A DNA stretch of 14,378 nt from positions 1 to 14,378 of the forward strand of contig CAJLHF010000047.1 in the NCBI GenBank assembly GCA_905206365.1, given 5' to 3'. Every line of letters begins with the position of its first letter. The first letter of the stretch is position 1. Below are positions 6,670 through 14,116 of the stretch, piece by piece. Both the position numbers and the translations under genes were made by a program. Below the pieces are notes generated by a model. The model had not been told where the DNA came from. It saw nothing but the letters and a program-made list of their open reading frames with translations, and searched no databases. The DNA is from an uncultured Sutterella sp. Lineage in GTDB: Bacteria > Pseudomonadota > Gammaproteobacteria > Burkholderiales > Burkholderiaceae_F.

Positions 6670-6697
6670 GAATTTCTGTTGAGGTGCGTCGGGAAAA

Positions 6698-7687
6698 TCA
6701 AGCGCGCCGCGAGATTTCGAAGGCGATTTTTGCAAGCCCCGTCTGTGCGATGTAGACGCCGCAGAGAATCATGGCGGCGCCCATGAGGCCCACGAAAGAC
6801 ATCGTTTCGTTGAAAAATGCGAGCCCCGCGGTCACGGTCACGAACGGACTCGTGTAGAGCCACGGGGAAGCGCCCTGCGTGCCGAGAACGCGCACGGCCT
6901 TGTGCCAGAGCATGAAGGAGAGCGCCGTCGCCCCGACCGCGAGGAAGAGGAGGTTCGCGATCACGACGGGTTCAAGAAGCACCGAGACTTCGGTCGGTTC
7001 TTCGAGAAGAAAAAAGGGCAGCAACGCAATCATCCCGTAGCCCGTCGCTTTGCGCGCGACGAAGAGAATCGGGCGGTCGGCGACCGTGCGCAGGATCATC
7101 GAGTAGAGCCCCCACCCGAGGGCGGAACCGAGCGCGAGCCAGTAACCCGCAAGCGGCAGGTCCTGCATGGCCGCGGAATCGAAGAGGACGAGGCAAAGGC
7201 CGGTCGCGGCCGAACAGAGCCCGAGCGCCGACTTCCAGTGCATGCGGAAGGCTCGCAGCCAAACGAGGGCGAGAAGCGCCGTCATGAGGGGAGCGGTCGA
7301 GGCGACGACGCTCACGCTCGATGCGGGTGCCCAAGCGATGGCGAGGTTCTGAAGTCCGAGGTAGAGCGTCGTGGAGACGATCCCGAGCGCGGCGATGCGG
7401 AGTTCGTCGCGGAGATTCCCGCTCCAGATGTTTTTCGGTGCGATGAGAAGCAAAAAGCCGTAGGCGAGGAGGCTGCGCCACATCAGGACTGCGAAGGGTC
7501 CCATGCCGAAGCCGTAAAGCCATTTCGTGGAGATGAACGTGAGGCCGAAGAGAACGGCCACGAGAAAGGCTAGGGCGTGAGCACCGAGGCGTGCGGAGAG
7601 GGAGGTCGGAGCGGCGTCTTCGGGCGTCGAACCGGCTGTAGATCCGACGGCGGATGAGGGAGCGGAAGAAGAAATCGAGGGCGACAT
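6698..7687 (-). CDS. EamA-family (DMT superfamily) inner-membrane permease
   Basis: This 329-residue protein has a Ser/Ala/Pro-rich cytoplasmic N-terminus (1-30) and then about ten hydrophobic segments arranged as two EamA repeats. The first repeat spans about 35-168, including FGLTFISTKWLYG (47-59), MWRSLLAYGFLLLIAP (69-84) and LQNLAIAWAPASSVSVVASTAP (112-133). The second spans about 178-318, including WGLYSMILR (192-200), ALSFMLWHKAVRVLG (255-269), and PWLYTSPFVTVTAG followed by FFNETMS (275-297). Members export or take up small metabolites such as amino acids or nucleosides; the cargo is not predictable. The ATG at 7687 is preferred. A TTG at 7708 adds seven residues, and neither start has a clear ribosome site. 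It is a single-gene unit with its own terminator, divergent from the AlkD-like gene. Confidence 0.85.
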   Translation of the reverse strand: MSPSISSSAPSSAVGSTAGSTPEDAAPTSLSARLGAHALAFLVAVLFGLTFISTKWLYGFGMGPFAVLMWRSLLAYGFLLLIAPKNIWSGNLRDELRIAALGIVSTTLYLGLQNLAIAWAPASSVSVVASTAPLMTALLALVWLRAFRMHWKSALGLCSAATGLCLVLFDSAAMQDLPLAGYWLALGSALGWGLYSMILRTVADRPILFVARKATGYGMIALLPFFLLEEPTEVSVLLEPVVIANLLFLAVGATALSFMLWHKAVRVLGTQGASPWLYTSPFVTVTAGLAFFNETMSFVGLMGAAMILCGVYIAQTGLAKIAFEISRRA

Positions 7688-7784
7688 GATGGCGATCGGG
7701 AGTTGCAATGTATTGATTTTAGTTGATTTTTGCTCTCATTTTTTTCCCTCGCTAGCAACTCCGTCCGCTCGGATCGGCGTTTAC

Positions 7785-7814
7785 TTCACAAGGTTTCGAG
7801 CCGCGTGCTACAAA
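7785..7814 (+). promoter_or_regulatory. Candidate sigma-70 promoter for the AlkD-like gene
   Basis: TTCACA (7785-7790, 5 of 6 to the -35 consensus) and TACAAA (7809-7814, 4 of 6 to the -10 consensus) are separated by 18 bases. Initiation near 7821 would leave a leader of about 40 bases before the ATG at 7862. The call rests only on consensus matching. Confidence 0.35.
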
Positions 7815-7861
7815 TAGAGGCATTTCTTTCGTCATACCCGCAACTTTTCGGAATTATCTGT

Positions 7862-8683
7862 ATGGATCTTCTCGACGCACTCACGCTCAGGCTTTCCGCC
7901 GCCGCTCATCCGAGTTATTTCGCCACCGTCGGGGCGCAACTCCCCGGGGTGGAAAACCGTTTGGGCGTTCCGATGGGTGTCGTACGGAGTGCGGCGAAAG
8001 AAATTCTGAGGTCGGGCAGTGCGGACGACTTTCTGGAGGAGGCGCTCCGCCCGGGTCGGTTGGTCGTGCACGAAACGGCGCTCGTTGCGGGGCTTGTCGT
8101 CTGCGGCCTTCCGACGCGGGATTTCGGCGCAAAGCTGGAGATTGCGGAACGGTTCCTGCCGGCGGTCACCAACTGGGCGATTTGCGATACCTTCGCGACC
8201 GGGTTTCACGAGGTGCGTTCGCACCGCGAAGAGGCGTTCGACTTCGTCGCGTCGCTTTGTCGTCGTGCGGGTGAAACGCCCGATACGATCAATGCCCCCG
8301 AGCGGGCGCTCTGGCCGACTCGGGTCGGGCTCGTACTCGTGCTCGCGCACTACGCGCACGCGGACTGGCTCGATCGGGTGCGCGATCTGATGGCGGACGA
8401 ACGGCCTCTTGCCGTCGCCCGTACGACCTATTACGGCTCGATGGGTTGGGCCTGGTGCCACCAAGTGCTCTCCGTGGTGGACCCCGCGGGGGCTGCGGAT
8501 TTTCTCGAAGCGCTTGTGCGGTCCGAAAAGATCGACCCCCTCACGGCGCGGCGGGCTGTAAGAAAGATCCGCGAATCCTACCGCGCGAGCGCCGAGGAGA
8601 AGGAGGCGTTGCTTGCGCGCTTCCGGCCGCTCCTTCCCGCGCGCGTCGACAAGAACGCTCCGAACCGCAAGCCCGACTTCTGA
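7862..8683 (+). CDS. AlkD-like DNA alkylation repair protein
   Basis: This 273-residue, all-helical protein of the HEAT-like AlkC/AlkD group removes N3- and N7-alkylated bases without base flipping. The N-terminal helix pair contains GVPMGVVRSAAKEI (35-48), matching the family's GVxxPxLRxLAKE signature. NWAICDTFA (104-112) carries the Trp and Asp equivalent to B. cereus AlkD Trp109 and Asp113. RVGLVLVLAHY (154-164) supplies the DNA-backbone Arg, and YYGSMGWAW (190-198) is the usual YYVxMAxAW helix. The final about 25 residues are basic. The length suits the COG4912-type subgroup (about 230-270). The start chosen is the ATG at 7862 with a weak GGAA upstream; a longer in-frame reading to 7730 crosses the likely promoter. 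The orphan gene is divergent from the EamA permease. Whether it has glycosylase activity is inferred from the conserved residues only. Confidence 0.8.
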   Translation: MDLLDALTLRLSAAAHPSYFATVGAQLPGVENRLGVPMGVVRSAAKEILRSGSADDFLEEALRPGRLVVHETALVAGLVVCGLPTRDFGAKLEIAERFLPAVTNWAICDTFATGFHEVRSHREEAFDFVASLCRRAGETPDTINAPERALWPTRVGLVLVLAHYAHADWLDRVRDLMADERPLAVARTTYYGSMGWAWCHQVLSVVDPAGAADFLEALVRSEKIDPLTARRAVRKIRESYRASAEEKEALLARFRPLLPARVDKNAPNRKPDF

Positions 8684-8793
8684 CCTTCGCCTGTGGGAGT
8701 ACGAAAGAGAGCAATCCTTCCGGCAATTCCGCTCAGGCTTTTTCCCACCCGAACGGGCGATTTTCGTGTAGGATTCGGGTCTCTTGTAATTTT

Positions 8794-8820
8794 TCGGACA
8801 TTTTTTCGTCCGACGCTTTT
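8794..8820 (+). terminator. Possible weak terminator after the AlkD-like gene
   Basis: TCGGAC (8794-8799) pairs with GTCCGA (8808-8813) around a T-rich 8-base loop, followed by CGC and a T5 run. The stem is only six pairs. The same A/T-rich patch could instead carry the mscL promoter: TGTAAT at 8785-8790 matches 5 of 6 of the -10 consensus, but the matching -35 is poor. Confidence 0.3.
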
Positions 8821-8913
8821 TCGCGTGTCGCAGATCTCAAACCAAAGGAAAAGAGTTCGCGCCGCCCCGAAAAGCGCCATCCCCGGTTTCGGCATTCCCG
8901 AGGACTACTTTCC

Positions 8914-9489
8914 ATGCGCAATTTTCTTTCCGAATTTGAAAAATTCATCTCTCGCGGCAACGTGCTCGACCTGGCGGTCGCCGTGATCATCGGGGCGTCG
9001 TTCACCAACATTGTGAACAGCCTCGTCAAGGACATCGTCAACCCGATCCTCGGTGTTCTCGTCGGTCGTCCGGACTTCACGAATCTCTTCATCGTGCTGA
9101 AGGAAGTTCCGGGGTACGACGGTCCCCGCACCTACGAAGCCCTCACCAAGGCGGGTGCCACGGTGTTCGGCTACGGCGCCTTCCTGACGGCGGTCGTGCA
9201 GTTCCTGCTTTTGGCTTTCGTCGTCTTCTGGCTCGTGAAGATCGTGACGGGTGCACGCGGCCGCATCGAGGCGGAGGCCAAGCGCGTCCTGAGCAAGCTT
9301 GAAAGCGACAAGGCCGCGGCCGACGCCGTCGCGAAGAAGGCCGAAGAAGAAGCCCGTGCCGCCACCGAAGCGAAGGCACGCGAAGAAGCCCTTGCGAAGG
9401 AAGCCGCCACGACGAAGGCGAGTGCCGAAGAGCTCGAGCTCCTGCGCGAAATCCGCGACCTCCTGAAGCGCGAGGCGGCGAAGTCGTAA
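8914..9489 (+). CDS. mscL: Large-conductance mechanosensitive channel MscL, with an extended helical linker
   Basis: MscL forms the homopentameric inner-membrane pore that opens under membrane tension to release solutes during hypo-osmotic shock. The N-terminal S1 helix and TM1 are textbook: FLSEFEKFISRGNVLDLAVAVIIG (4-27), including the hydrophobic gate region. TM2 is YGAFLTAVVQFLLLAFVVFWLVK (87-109), with a short periplasmic loop between. The conserved cytoplasmic helix LLREIRDLLKRE lies at 176-187. At 191 residues it is longer than the usual 130-150: an Ala/Glu/Lys-rich, charge-patterned helix (about 113-172) is inserted between TM2 and the terminal bundle. AGGA at 8901-8904 supports the ATG. 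A single-gene unit ended by strong terminators. Identification is secure; the effect of the linker is unknown. Confidence 0.95.
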   Translation: MRNFLSEFEKFISRGNVLDLAVAVIIGASFTNIVNSLVKDIVNPILGVLVGRPDFTNLFIVLKEVPGYDGPRTYEALTKAGATVFGYGAFLTAVVQFLLLAFVVFWLVKIVTGARGRIEAEAKRVLSKLESDKAAADAVAKKAEEEARAATEAKAREEALAKEAATTKASAEELELLREIRDLLKREAAKS

Positions 9490-9514
9490 ACCGCAGCTCA
9501 AACCGACACGAGAG

Positions 9515-9551
9515 CGGATCCGAGCGAATTCCACTCGGATCCGAATTTTTT
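9515..9551 (+). terminator. Strong intrinsic terminator of mscL
   Basis: A perfect 10-pair stem, CGGATCCGAG (9515-9524) with CTCGGATCCG (9534-9543), has a 9-base loop and is followed by AA and six T (9546-9551). It starts 25 bases after the mscL stop codon. Confidence 0.92.
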
Positions 9552-9615
9552 CAAAAGCCGTCGGAAAACAAGTTTGAGAAAAGGTTTTTGAGGCTCTTCA
9601 AAGGCCCGGGCAAGA

Positions 9616-9651
9616 AAAAGCTCCCGCGGACGAAATCCGTCGGGAGCTTTT
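9616..9651. terminator. Symmetric bidirectional terminator between mscL and ppaC
   Basis: AAAAGCTCCCG (9616-9626) pairs with CGGGAGCTTTT (9641-9651), and an inner CGGA/TCCG pair set closes a CGAAA loop with one bulged T. The A/T ends supply a U-run on either strand, so it can stop the minus-strand ppaC transcript and back up the mscL terminator. Confidence 0.88.
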
Positions 9652-9731
9652 CTTTCGGGCTTCGGGCGGCTCGAAACGCTCGGTGTCGAACGTTGTACAA
9701 AGCCGTCCCGGTTTCAGCCCAATCTGATCAA

Positions 9732-10655
9732 TCAGGCCTTGAAGGCGGCTTCGAGGGCGGGCACAACCTGCTTCTTGCGGCTCATGACGCCGTCGAGCCA
9801 CAGGTGTTCGCTGCCGAGTTCCTTGCCGAAGGCCTTCGCGATGCGGGCGGGATCGTCCGAGACCATGAGAAGGAGCGACCCTTCCTTCATGATATCCGTG
9901 AGGAGCAGAAGGGCGGAGTGGCGACCTTCTTCGGACTTCACGCGGGCGAGTTCGGCTTCGAGGGCGGGCATCATGTCGTCGACGAGCTTGAGGTCGACGA
10001 GTTCGAGCTGGCCGACGCCGACCTTCGAGCCCGACATGTTGAAGTCCTTGAAGTCGCGGAAGATGAGGGAGCGCGGTTCGGCGCCGGCGACGCAGGACTT
10101 CGCCGTGAAGAGTTCCATGCCGAGGGCTTCGATGTCGGCGATGCCGGCGATTTCGGCGAGTTCTTTCGCGGCCTGACGGTCGAGTTCGGTGCAGGTCGGG
10201 GACTTGAAGATCACCGTGTCGGAGAGGATCGCGCAGAGCATGGCGCCCGCGAGGTTGGCGGGGATTTCAAAACCCATGTAGTCGTACATGCGCTTCAAAA
10301 GCGTGTTCGTGCAGCCCACCGTCCAGATCACGCATTCGATCGGGGCGGTCGAGGTGAGGTCGCCGAGCTTGTGGTGGTCGACGATCCCCTTCAGATTCGC
10401 CTGATCGATGTCCGCGGGGGCCTGGGCCTTGTCGGAGTAGTCGACGAGGTAGACGTCGCGACCGGCGACGCTCGTCACGATTTCGGGAGCCTTGAGGCCG
10501 AAGCGCTCGAGGATGAAGCGCGTTTCGGGAGCGGGTTCGCCCTGAGCGGCGGGCGTGACGTCGAGACCGCGCTTCGTGTAGAGGTCCGCGCAGACGATGG
10601 CGGAAATGATGCTGTCGGAGTCGGGGTTCTTATGACCGAGAATGAGAGCGGACAC
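9732..10655 (-). CDS. ppaC: Manganese-dependent (family II) inorganic pyrophosphatase
   Basis: The enzyme hydrolyses pyrophosphate to two phosphates in the cytoplasm, pulling biosynthetic reactions forward. At 307 residues it has the usual CBS-free family II length. The DHH domain holds GHKNPDSD (7-14), VDY (71-73), the DHHK signature (93-96) and LSDTVIFKSPTCT (144-156). The Mn ligands expected from B. subtilis PpaC are all present as His8, Asp12, Asp14, Asp72, His94 and Asp146. The C-terminal DHHA2 domain ends with SRKKQVVP (292-299), which supplies the substrate-binding Arg/Lys. The start is GTG at 10655, supported by AAAGGA seven bases upstream and by the motif position. A solitary gene convergent with mscL. 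No metal residue is missing, so activity is very likely. Confidence 0.95.
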   Translation of the reverse strand: MSALILGHKNPDSDSIISAIVCADLYTKRGLDVTPAAQGEPAPETRFILERFGLKAPEIVTSVAGRDVYLVDYSDKAQAPADIDQANLKGIVDHHKLGDLTSTAPIECVIWTVGCTNTLLKRMYDYMGFEIPANLAGAMLCAILSDTVIFKSPTCTELDRQAAKELAEIAGIADIEALGMELFTAKSCVAGAEPRSLIFRDFKDFNMSGSKVGVGQLELVDLKLVDDMMPALEAELARVKSEEGRHSALLLLTDIMKEGSLLLMVSDDPARIAKAFGKELGSEHLWLDGVMSRKKQVVPALEAAFKA

Positions 10656-11490
10656 GTTGGGATCCTTTCTTCTAGAGAGACGTTATGGCAAACGGGAAAG
10701 CCCGCCGTCCGAGGGCCGCGCTTGGGCGCAGAGGCTTCCGAAAACGGAAAGCCTTCGAACTTCGTCGTGCGTTTTTCAATCGCGTCGGGGAAGCTCTTCG
10801 GCTCTTCTTCGGACGAAGGCGGTGCGGCTTCCTGCCGCACGGGTTTCGACATTCTACTTAAATTGTGCGGGTTCGTCCCGAGGCGTCTTCCGAAGCCCGA
10901 CGAACCTCGAAAGCTTTGCCTGCCGGTCCTTGCCACCCGTCCGATCGGGTGGTAGGACATTCCCCTCATGCTTTCACGCCCGAAAACGCCTTGCTCGTTT
11001 CTTGTCCGATCACTCGGCTTTCCTCTTTTCCCTACTGCGCGTAGGGATTTGAGGCGATCGAGGCAAGAACCTCTCTATCGGCGGATAGACAAAGGCACAA
11101 CGCACGTCTTCGGATCTTCTCAGGTAATGGCGTAGGGCTTAACCCGAGGATCGTTCGGAGGACTTCGGAAATCTCTTTTTGCACGTTGATCCATTGTGCC
11201 GAATAAACGGATGTTGACCGAAGTCCTTAAGGTCGGTTTTCCGTTTTCTTCCCGAAATACGGGGAACGTGCCGATATTCTTAAAAGGAATGACGGTGGTG
11301 CGACACGTACGGAAAACCCCATTCCAATAAAGGGGACGGGTTCGATAGGCTTCGTTTTGCGGTACGGTCGATGCTGTTTTTTCGGATGGGTTCGGCCGCA
11401 ACCGTTAAAGGAACCTCGAGGTCGCTCGTTGAAACACCCCGCCGACATCGGTCGGACTCAACGGGCGGCGATCCGATGAGGAGGAGACTC
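10656..11490. other. Long intergenic region with several hairpins, no convincing gene
   Basis: The divergent promoters of ppaC (minus) and the molybdoenzyme operon (plus) must lie here, but I find no good -35/-10 pair. Visible structures include a 33-base imperfect palindrome (11022-11054: CCTC/GAGG outside TCCCTAC/GTAGGGA) and TCTATC/GATAGA (11074-11089). ACCGA/TCGGT at 11217-11237 is followed by a T-rich stretch, and TTCCCG/CGGGGAA lies at 11249-11266. A minus-strand ATG at 10852 opens a frame with coding-like codons for about 40 residues, but that frame runs into ppaC out of phase. Confidence 0.5.
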
Positions 11491-14094
11491 ATGTCCGAAC
11501 ACGAAAAAACAACGAATGTTCCGTCGAGCGCGCCGACCATCTCGCGTCGTACGCTCATCGGAGGCGCAGCGGCCGCTGCGGGTGCGGGAGCGCTCGGCTT
11601 CTCGATGACGCCCGTGCGAGCCGAAATCGAGCGCCTTCAGGCGGAAGGCTGGGAAGCGAAACCCTTGGCCTGCTGCATGTGCGGTGCGCGCTGCGGGTTG
11701 ATCGCCATGAAGAAAAAGGGCGTGCCCGTGTCGCAGTCAACGGTTCGCATCATGCCCAATCCCGACCATCCGCAGCGCGGTTACTGCGGTCGCGGCGCGC
11801 AGACGATGTGGCTCTGGAACCACCCGATGCGCATCAGGAAGCCCCTGAAGCGCACGGGCGAGCGCGGGGAAGGGAAGTTCGAAGAAATTTCCTGGGATCA
11901 GGCGCTCGATGAAATCGCCGCCAAGGTGAAGGCCATTGCGGCCGAGTACGGCGAGCGGGCCGTGTGCCTCACGAGTCACAACTTCACGGGCTACCAGAAC
12001 TGGTTCGCCGCGCCCTTCGGCACGGGGAACGTCATCAACCATTCGGCGACCTGCAACAGCGCTTCGACCCTCGGGCGCCGCATGGTTTTCGGTCCGAGTT
12101 TCTCCGGGCTCGGTCTCGTCGAACCCGACTACGCCAATGCCGACTACCTGATGTTGGTCGGCCGTACGGTCTCGTGCGCGATCGGCGTGCAGTCGACGAT
12201 GGCCGCGAACCGCGAACGGGGCGGTCGGATCGTCTTTGTCGATCCGCGCATGCCGGAACCGGGCTTTGCGGGAAGCGAATGGATCCCGATCAAGCCGGGC
12301 ACGGACGCCGCGTTCCTTCACAGCCTCATTTTGGTGGGGCGCCGCGAAGGGCTTGTCGACCTCAACTGGATCGAACGCTGGACGAACGCCGCCTACCTCG
12401 TGCGCGACGACATGATGCCGATTACGGAAGCGGACCTCGTCGAAGGGGGCTCGAGCCGCAAGTTTCTCGTCGTCGACGCAACGACGGGCGAAAAGGTGCT
12501 TCAGGGCCCGATTTTGAACGACAAGGGCGCTCCCACGGGTTTTGACGAAGACCCGACCCGCAAGCTCAACCTCAATTGGGAAGGTTCCGTCACGACCCTG
12601 AAGGGTGACGTCCACGCCCAGACCGTCTACGTGCTCTTCTGTCACACGAACGACAAATACACGCCCGAAGCCGCGTCCTCCATCACGGGGATTCCCGCGG
12701 CGACGATCGAGCGAACGGCACGCGACTTCTTCACGAAGAAGGGCGTCTGCGACGACGGGTGGTATTCGTCCCGAAACGCCAACGACGTCGAATGCTACGC
12801 CATGATGAACGTGATCAACTTCTTCACGGGTCGCATGGACCGTAAAGGCGGTCTCGTCTTCACCGCGGGCGGCGGCTTCGGCGGCCCCGGCATCAAAGCG
12901 GCGGGCAAGAAGCGCACGGGCCCGACGGGCGTCACCTGGGACTACACGGGTGAGAAGCCTTTGGACAAGAAGTACTTCCCGGAAGGTATCGGTACGCTTT
13001 CGTCCGCCTTCCCCGCCATGCTGAAGGGCGACCCGTATCCCATCAAAGCCCTCTTCATGACGGGCTGCGACATGTTCCACCGCGAAGCGAATTCGGCCCG
13101 GTTGATCGAAGCCTTCAAGTCGCTCGATCTCATCGTCTCGCAGGACCTCATGCCCGTCGAATCGAACGACTGGGCGGACTACGTGCTGCCGTCCACGTTC
13201 TTCCTCGAAAATCACGAGTACCTCGGCGTCAACTATGCCTTGAACGGCAACGTGCAGAAGTCGGACGCGGAAATCGATCCGCCCGAAGGGTGCGAAGCGC
13301 GCCACGACATTTGGCAGTTCCTCGAAATCCTGCGCCGCATCGACCCCGAAAAGGCGGCGCGCGTGGGCTACACCGAGGAAATCAAGGACCGCGCCGGTTG
13401 GAAGGCCTGGTGGAATAAGGGCATCATGGACCGCGCCTGGGCGGGCTTCATCGCAGCGAAAAACGCCGCGAAGCCCGGCGAAGGCGACCGCATCGCGGCG
13501 GAAGTCGAAAGCGAAGGCTGGTCGCAAACGGCCGCTAAGGTCTACGACCAGGTTCCCTACAAACGTCCCTTCACGACGCCTACGGGCAAGGCCGAACTCA
13601 TTTCCTTCTACGCCTTGACGGTTCCGTCCGCAAAGGGCATTCAGCCTTTGCCCGAATACTACACGACGAAGGCCTACACGCAACCGAAACCCCGCTCGAA
13701 CGAGTTCATCATCGCTTCGGGCAAGGACGGCGCCACCAATGCGGGTACCTGCATCTTTACGTGGCCGACGAAGTTCTTGGGCGACCGCACGCTCTGGATG
13801 AATCCGGTCGATGCCGAACGCCTCGGGATCGAAACGGGCGACACGGTCGAGGTCGAAGGGATCGACAACGGCGTCAAGGGGCGTACGAAGGTGACCGTGA
13901 CGAACCGCGTGATGCCGGGCGTCTTGTTCTCGCACGGCTTCTCGGGCGGTGTTCGCACCAAGGTTCTCCTCCCCGAATACGAATGGGCGCGCGAAGGCAT
14001 CAATACGCACTGGTTCGCCACGGGCTACAACCAGGTCTCGTGCGGGAACATGGCCAACAACGTGTCCGTGCGCGTCACGCCCGTGAAAGCCTGA
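11491..14094 (+). CDS. Tat-exported molybdopterin oxidoreductase, catalytic subunit (DMSO reductase superfamily)
   Basis: This 867-residue protein starts with a twin-arginine signal, ISRRTLIGG (17-25), a hydrophobic Ala/Gly segment and probable cleavage near PVRA (41-44), so it acts in the periplasm. A 4Fe-4S site follows: Cys61-x2-Cys64-x3-Cys68 and Cys99 in GYCGRGAQ. NHSATCNSAS (183-192) probably provides Cys188 as the molybdenum ligand, as in the polysulfide/thiosulfate/tetrathionate/arsenate reductase branch. Bis-MGD-contacting segments recur through GSEWIPIKPGTDAAF (261-275), and the C-terminal molydopterin-dinucleotide domain covers about the last 120 residues. Together with the adjacent ferredoxin-like gene it should form a quinol-linked anaerobic respiratory complex. 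Start chosen at 11491, with GAGGAGGAG just upstream; the ATG at 11476 lies inside that ribosome site. Substrate unassigned: length is between PsrA/PhsA (about 760) and TtrA (about 1000). Confidence 0.88.
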   Translation: MSEHEKTTNVPSSAPTISRRTLIGGAAAAAGAGALGFSMTPVRAEIERLQAEGWEAKPLACCMCGARCGLIAMKKKGVPVSQSTVRIMPNPDHPQRGYCGRGAQTMWLWNHPMRIRKPLKRTGERGEGKFEEISWDQALDEIAAKVKAIAAEYGERAVCLTSHNFTGYQNWFAAPFGTGNVINHSATCNSASTLGRRMVFGPSFSGLGLVEPDYANADYLMLVGRTVSCAIGVQSTMAANRERGGRIVFVDPRMPEPGFAGSEWIPIKPGTDAAFLHSLILVGRREGLVDLNWIERWTNAAYLVRDDMMPITEADLVEGGSSRKFLVVDATTGEKVLQGPILNDKGAPTGFDEDPTRKLNLNWEGSVTTLKGDVHAQTVYVLFCHTNDKYTPEAASSITGIPAATIERTARDFFTKKGVCDDGWYSSRNANDVECYAMMNVINFFTGRMDRKGGLVFTAGGGFGGPGIKAAGKKRTGPTGVTWDYTGEKPLDKKYFPEGIGTLSSAFPAMLKGDPYPIKALFMTGCDMFHREANSARLIEAFKSLDLIVSQDLMPVESNDWADYVLPSTFFLENHEYLGVNYALNGNVQKSDAEIDPPEGCEARHDIWQFLEILRRIDPEKAARVGYTEEIKDRAGWKAWWNKGIMDRAWAGFIAAKNAAKPGEGDRIAAEVESEGWSQTAAKVYDQVPYKRPFTTPTGKAELISFYALTVPSAKGIQPLPEYYTTKAYTQPKPRSNEFIIASGKDGATNAGTCIFTWPTKFLGDRTLWMNPVDAERLGIETGDTVEVEGIDNGVKGRTKVTVTNRVMPGVLFSHGFSGGVRTKVLLPEYEWAREGINTHWFATGYNQVSCGNMANNVSVRVTPVKA

Positions 14095-14116
14095 GCGACT
14101 CGAAGGAGATTCGACA

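Noticed and set aside
9724..9735. CTGATCAATCAG palindrome resembling an FNR box.
   Set aside because: The half-sites are separated by two bases instead of four, and it lies over the stop codon of ppaC, not in a promoter.
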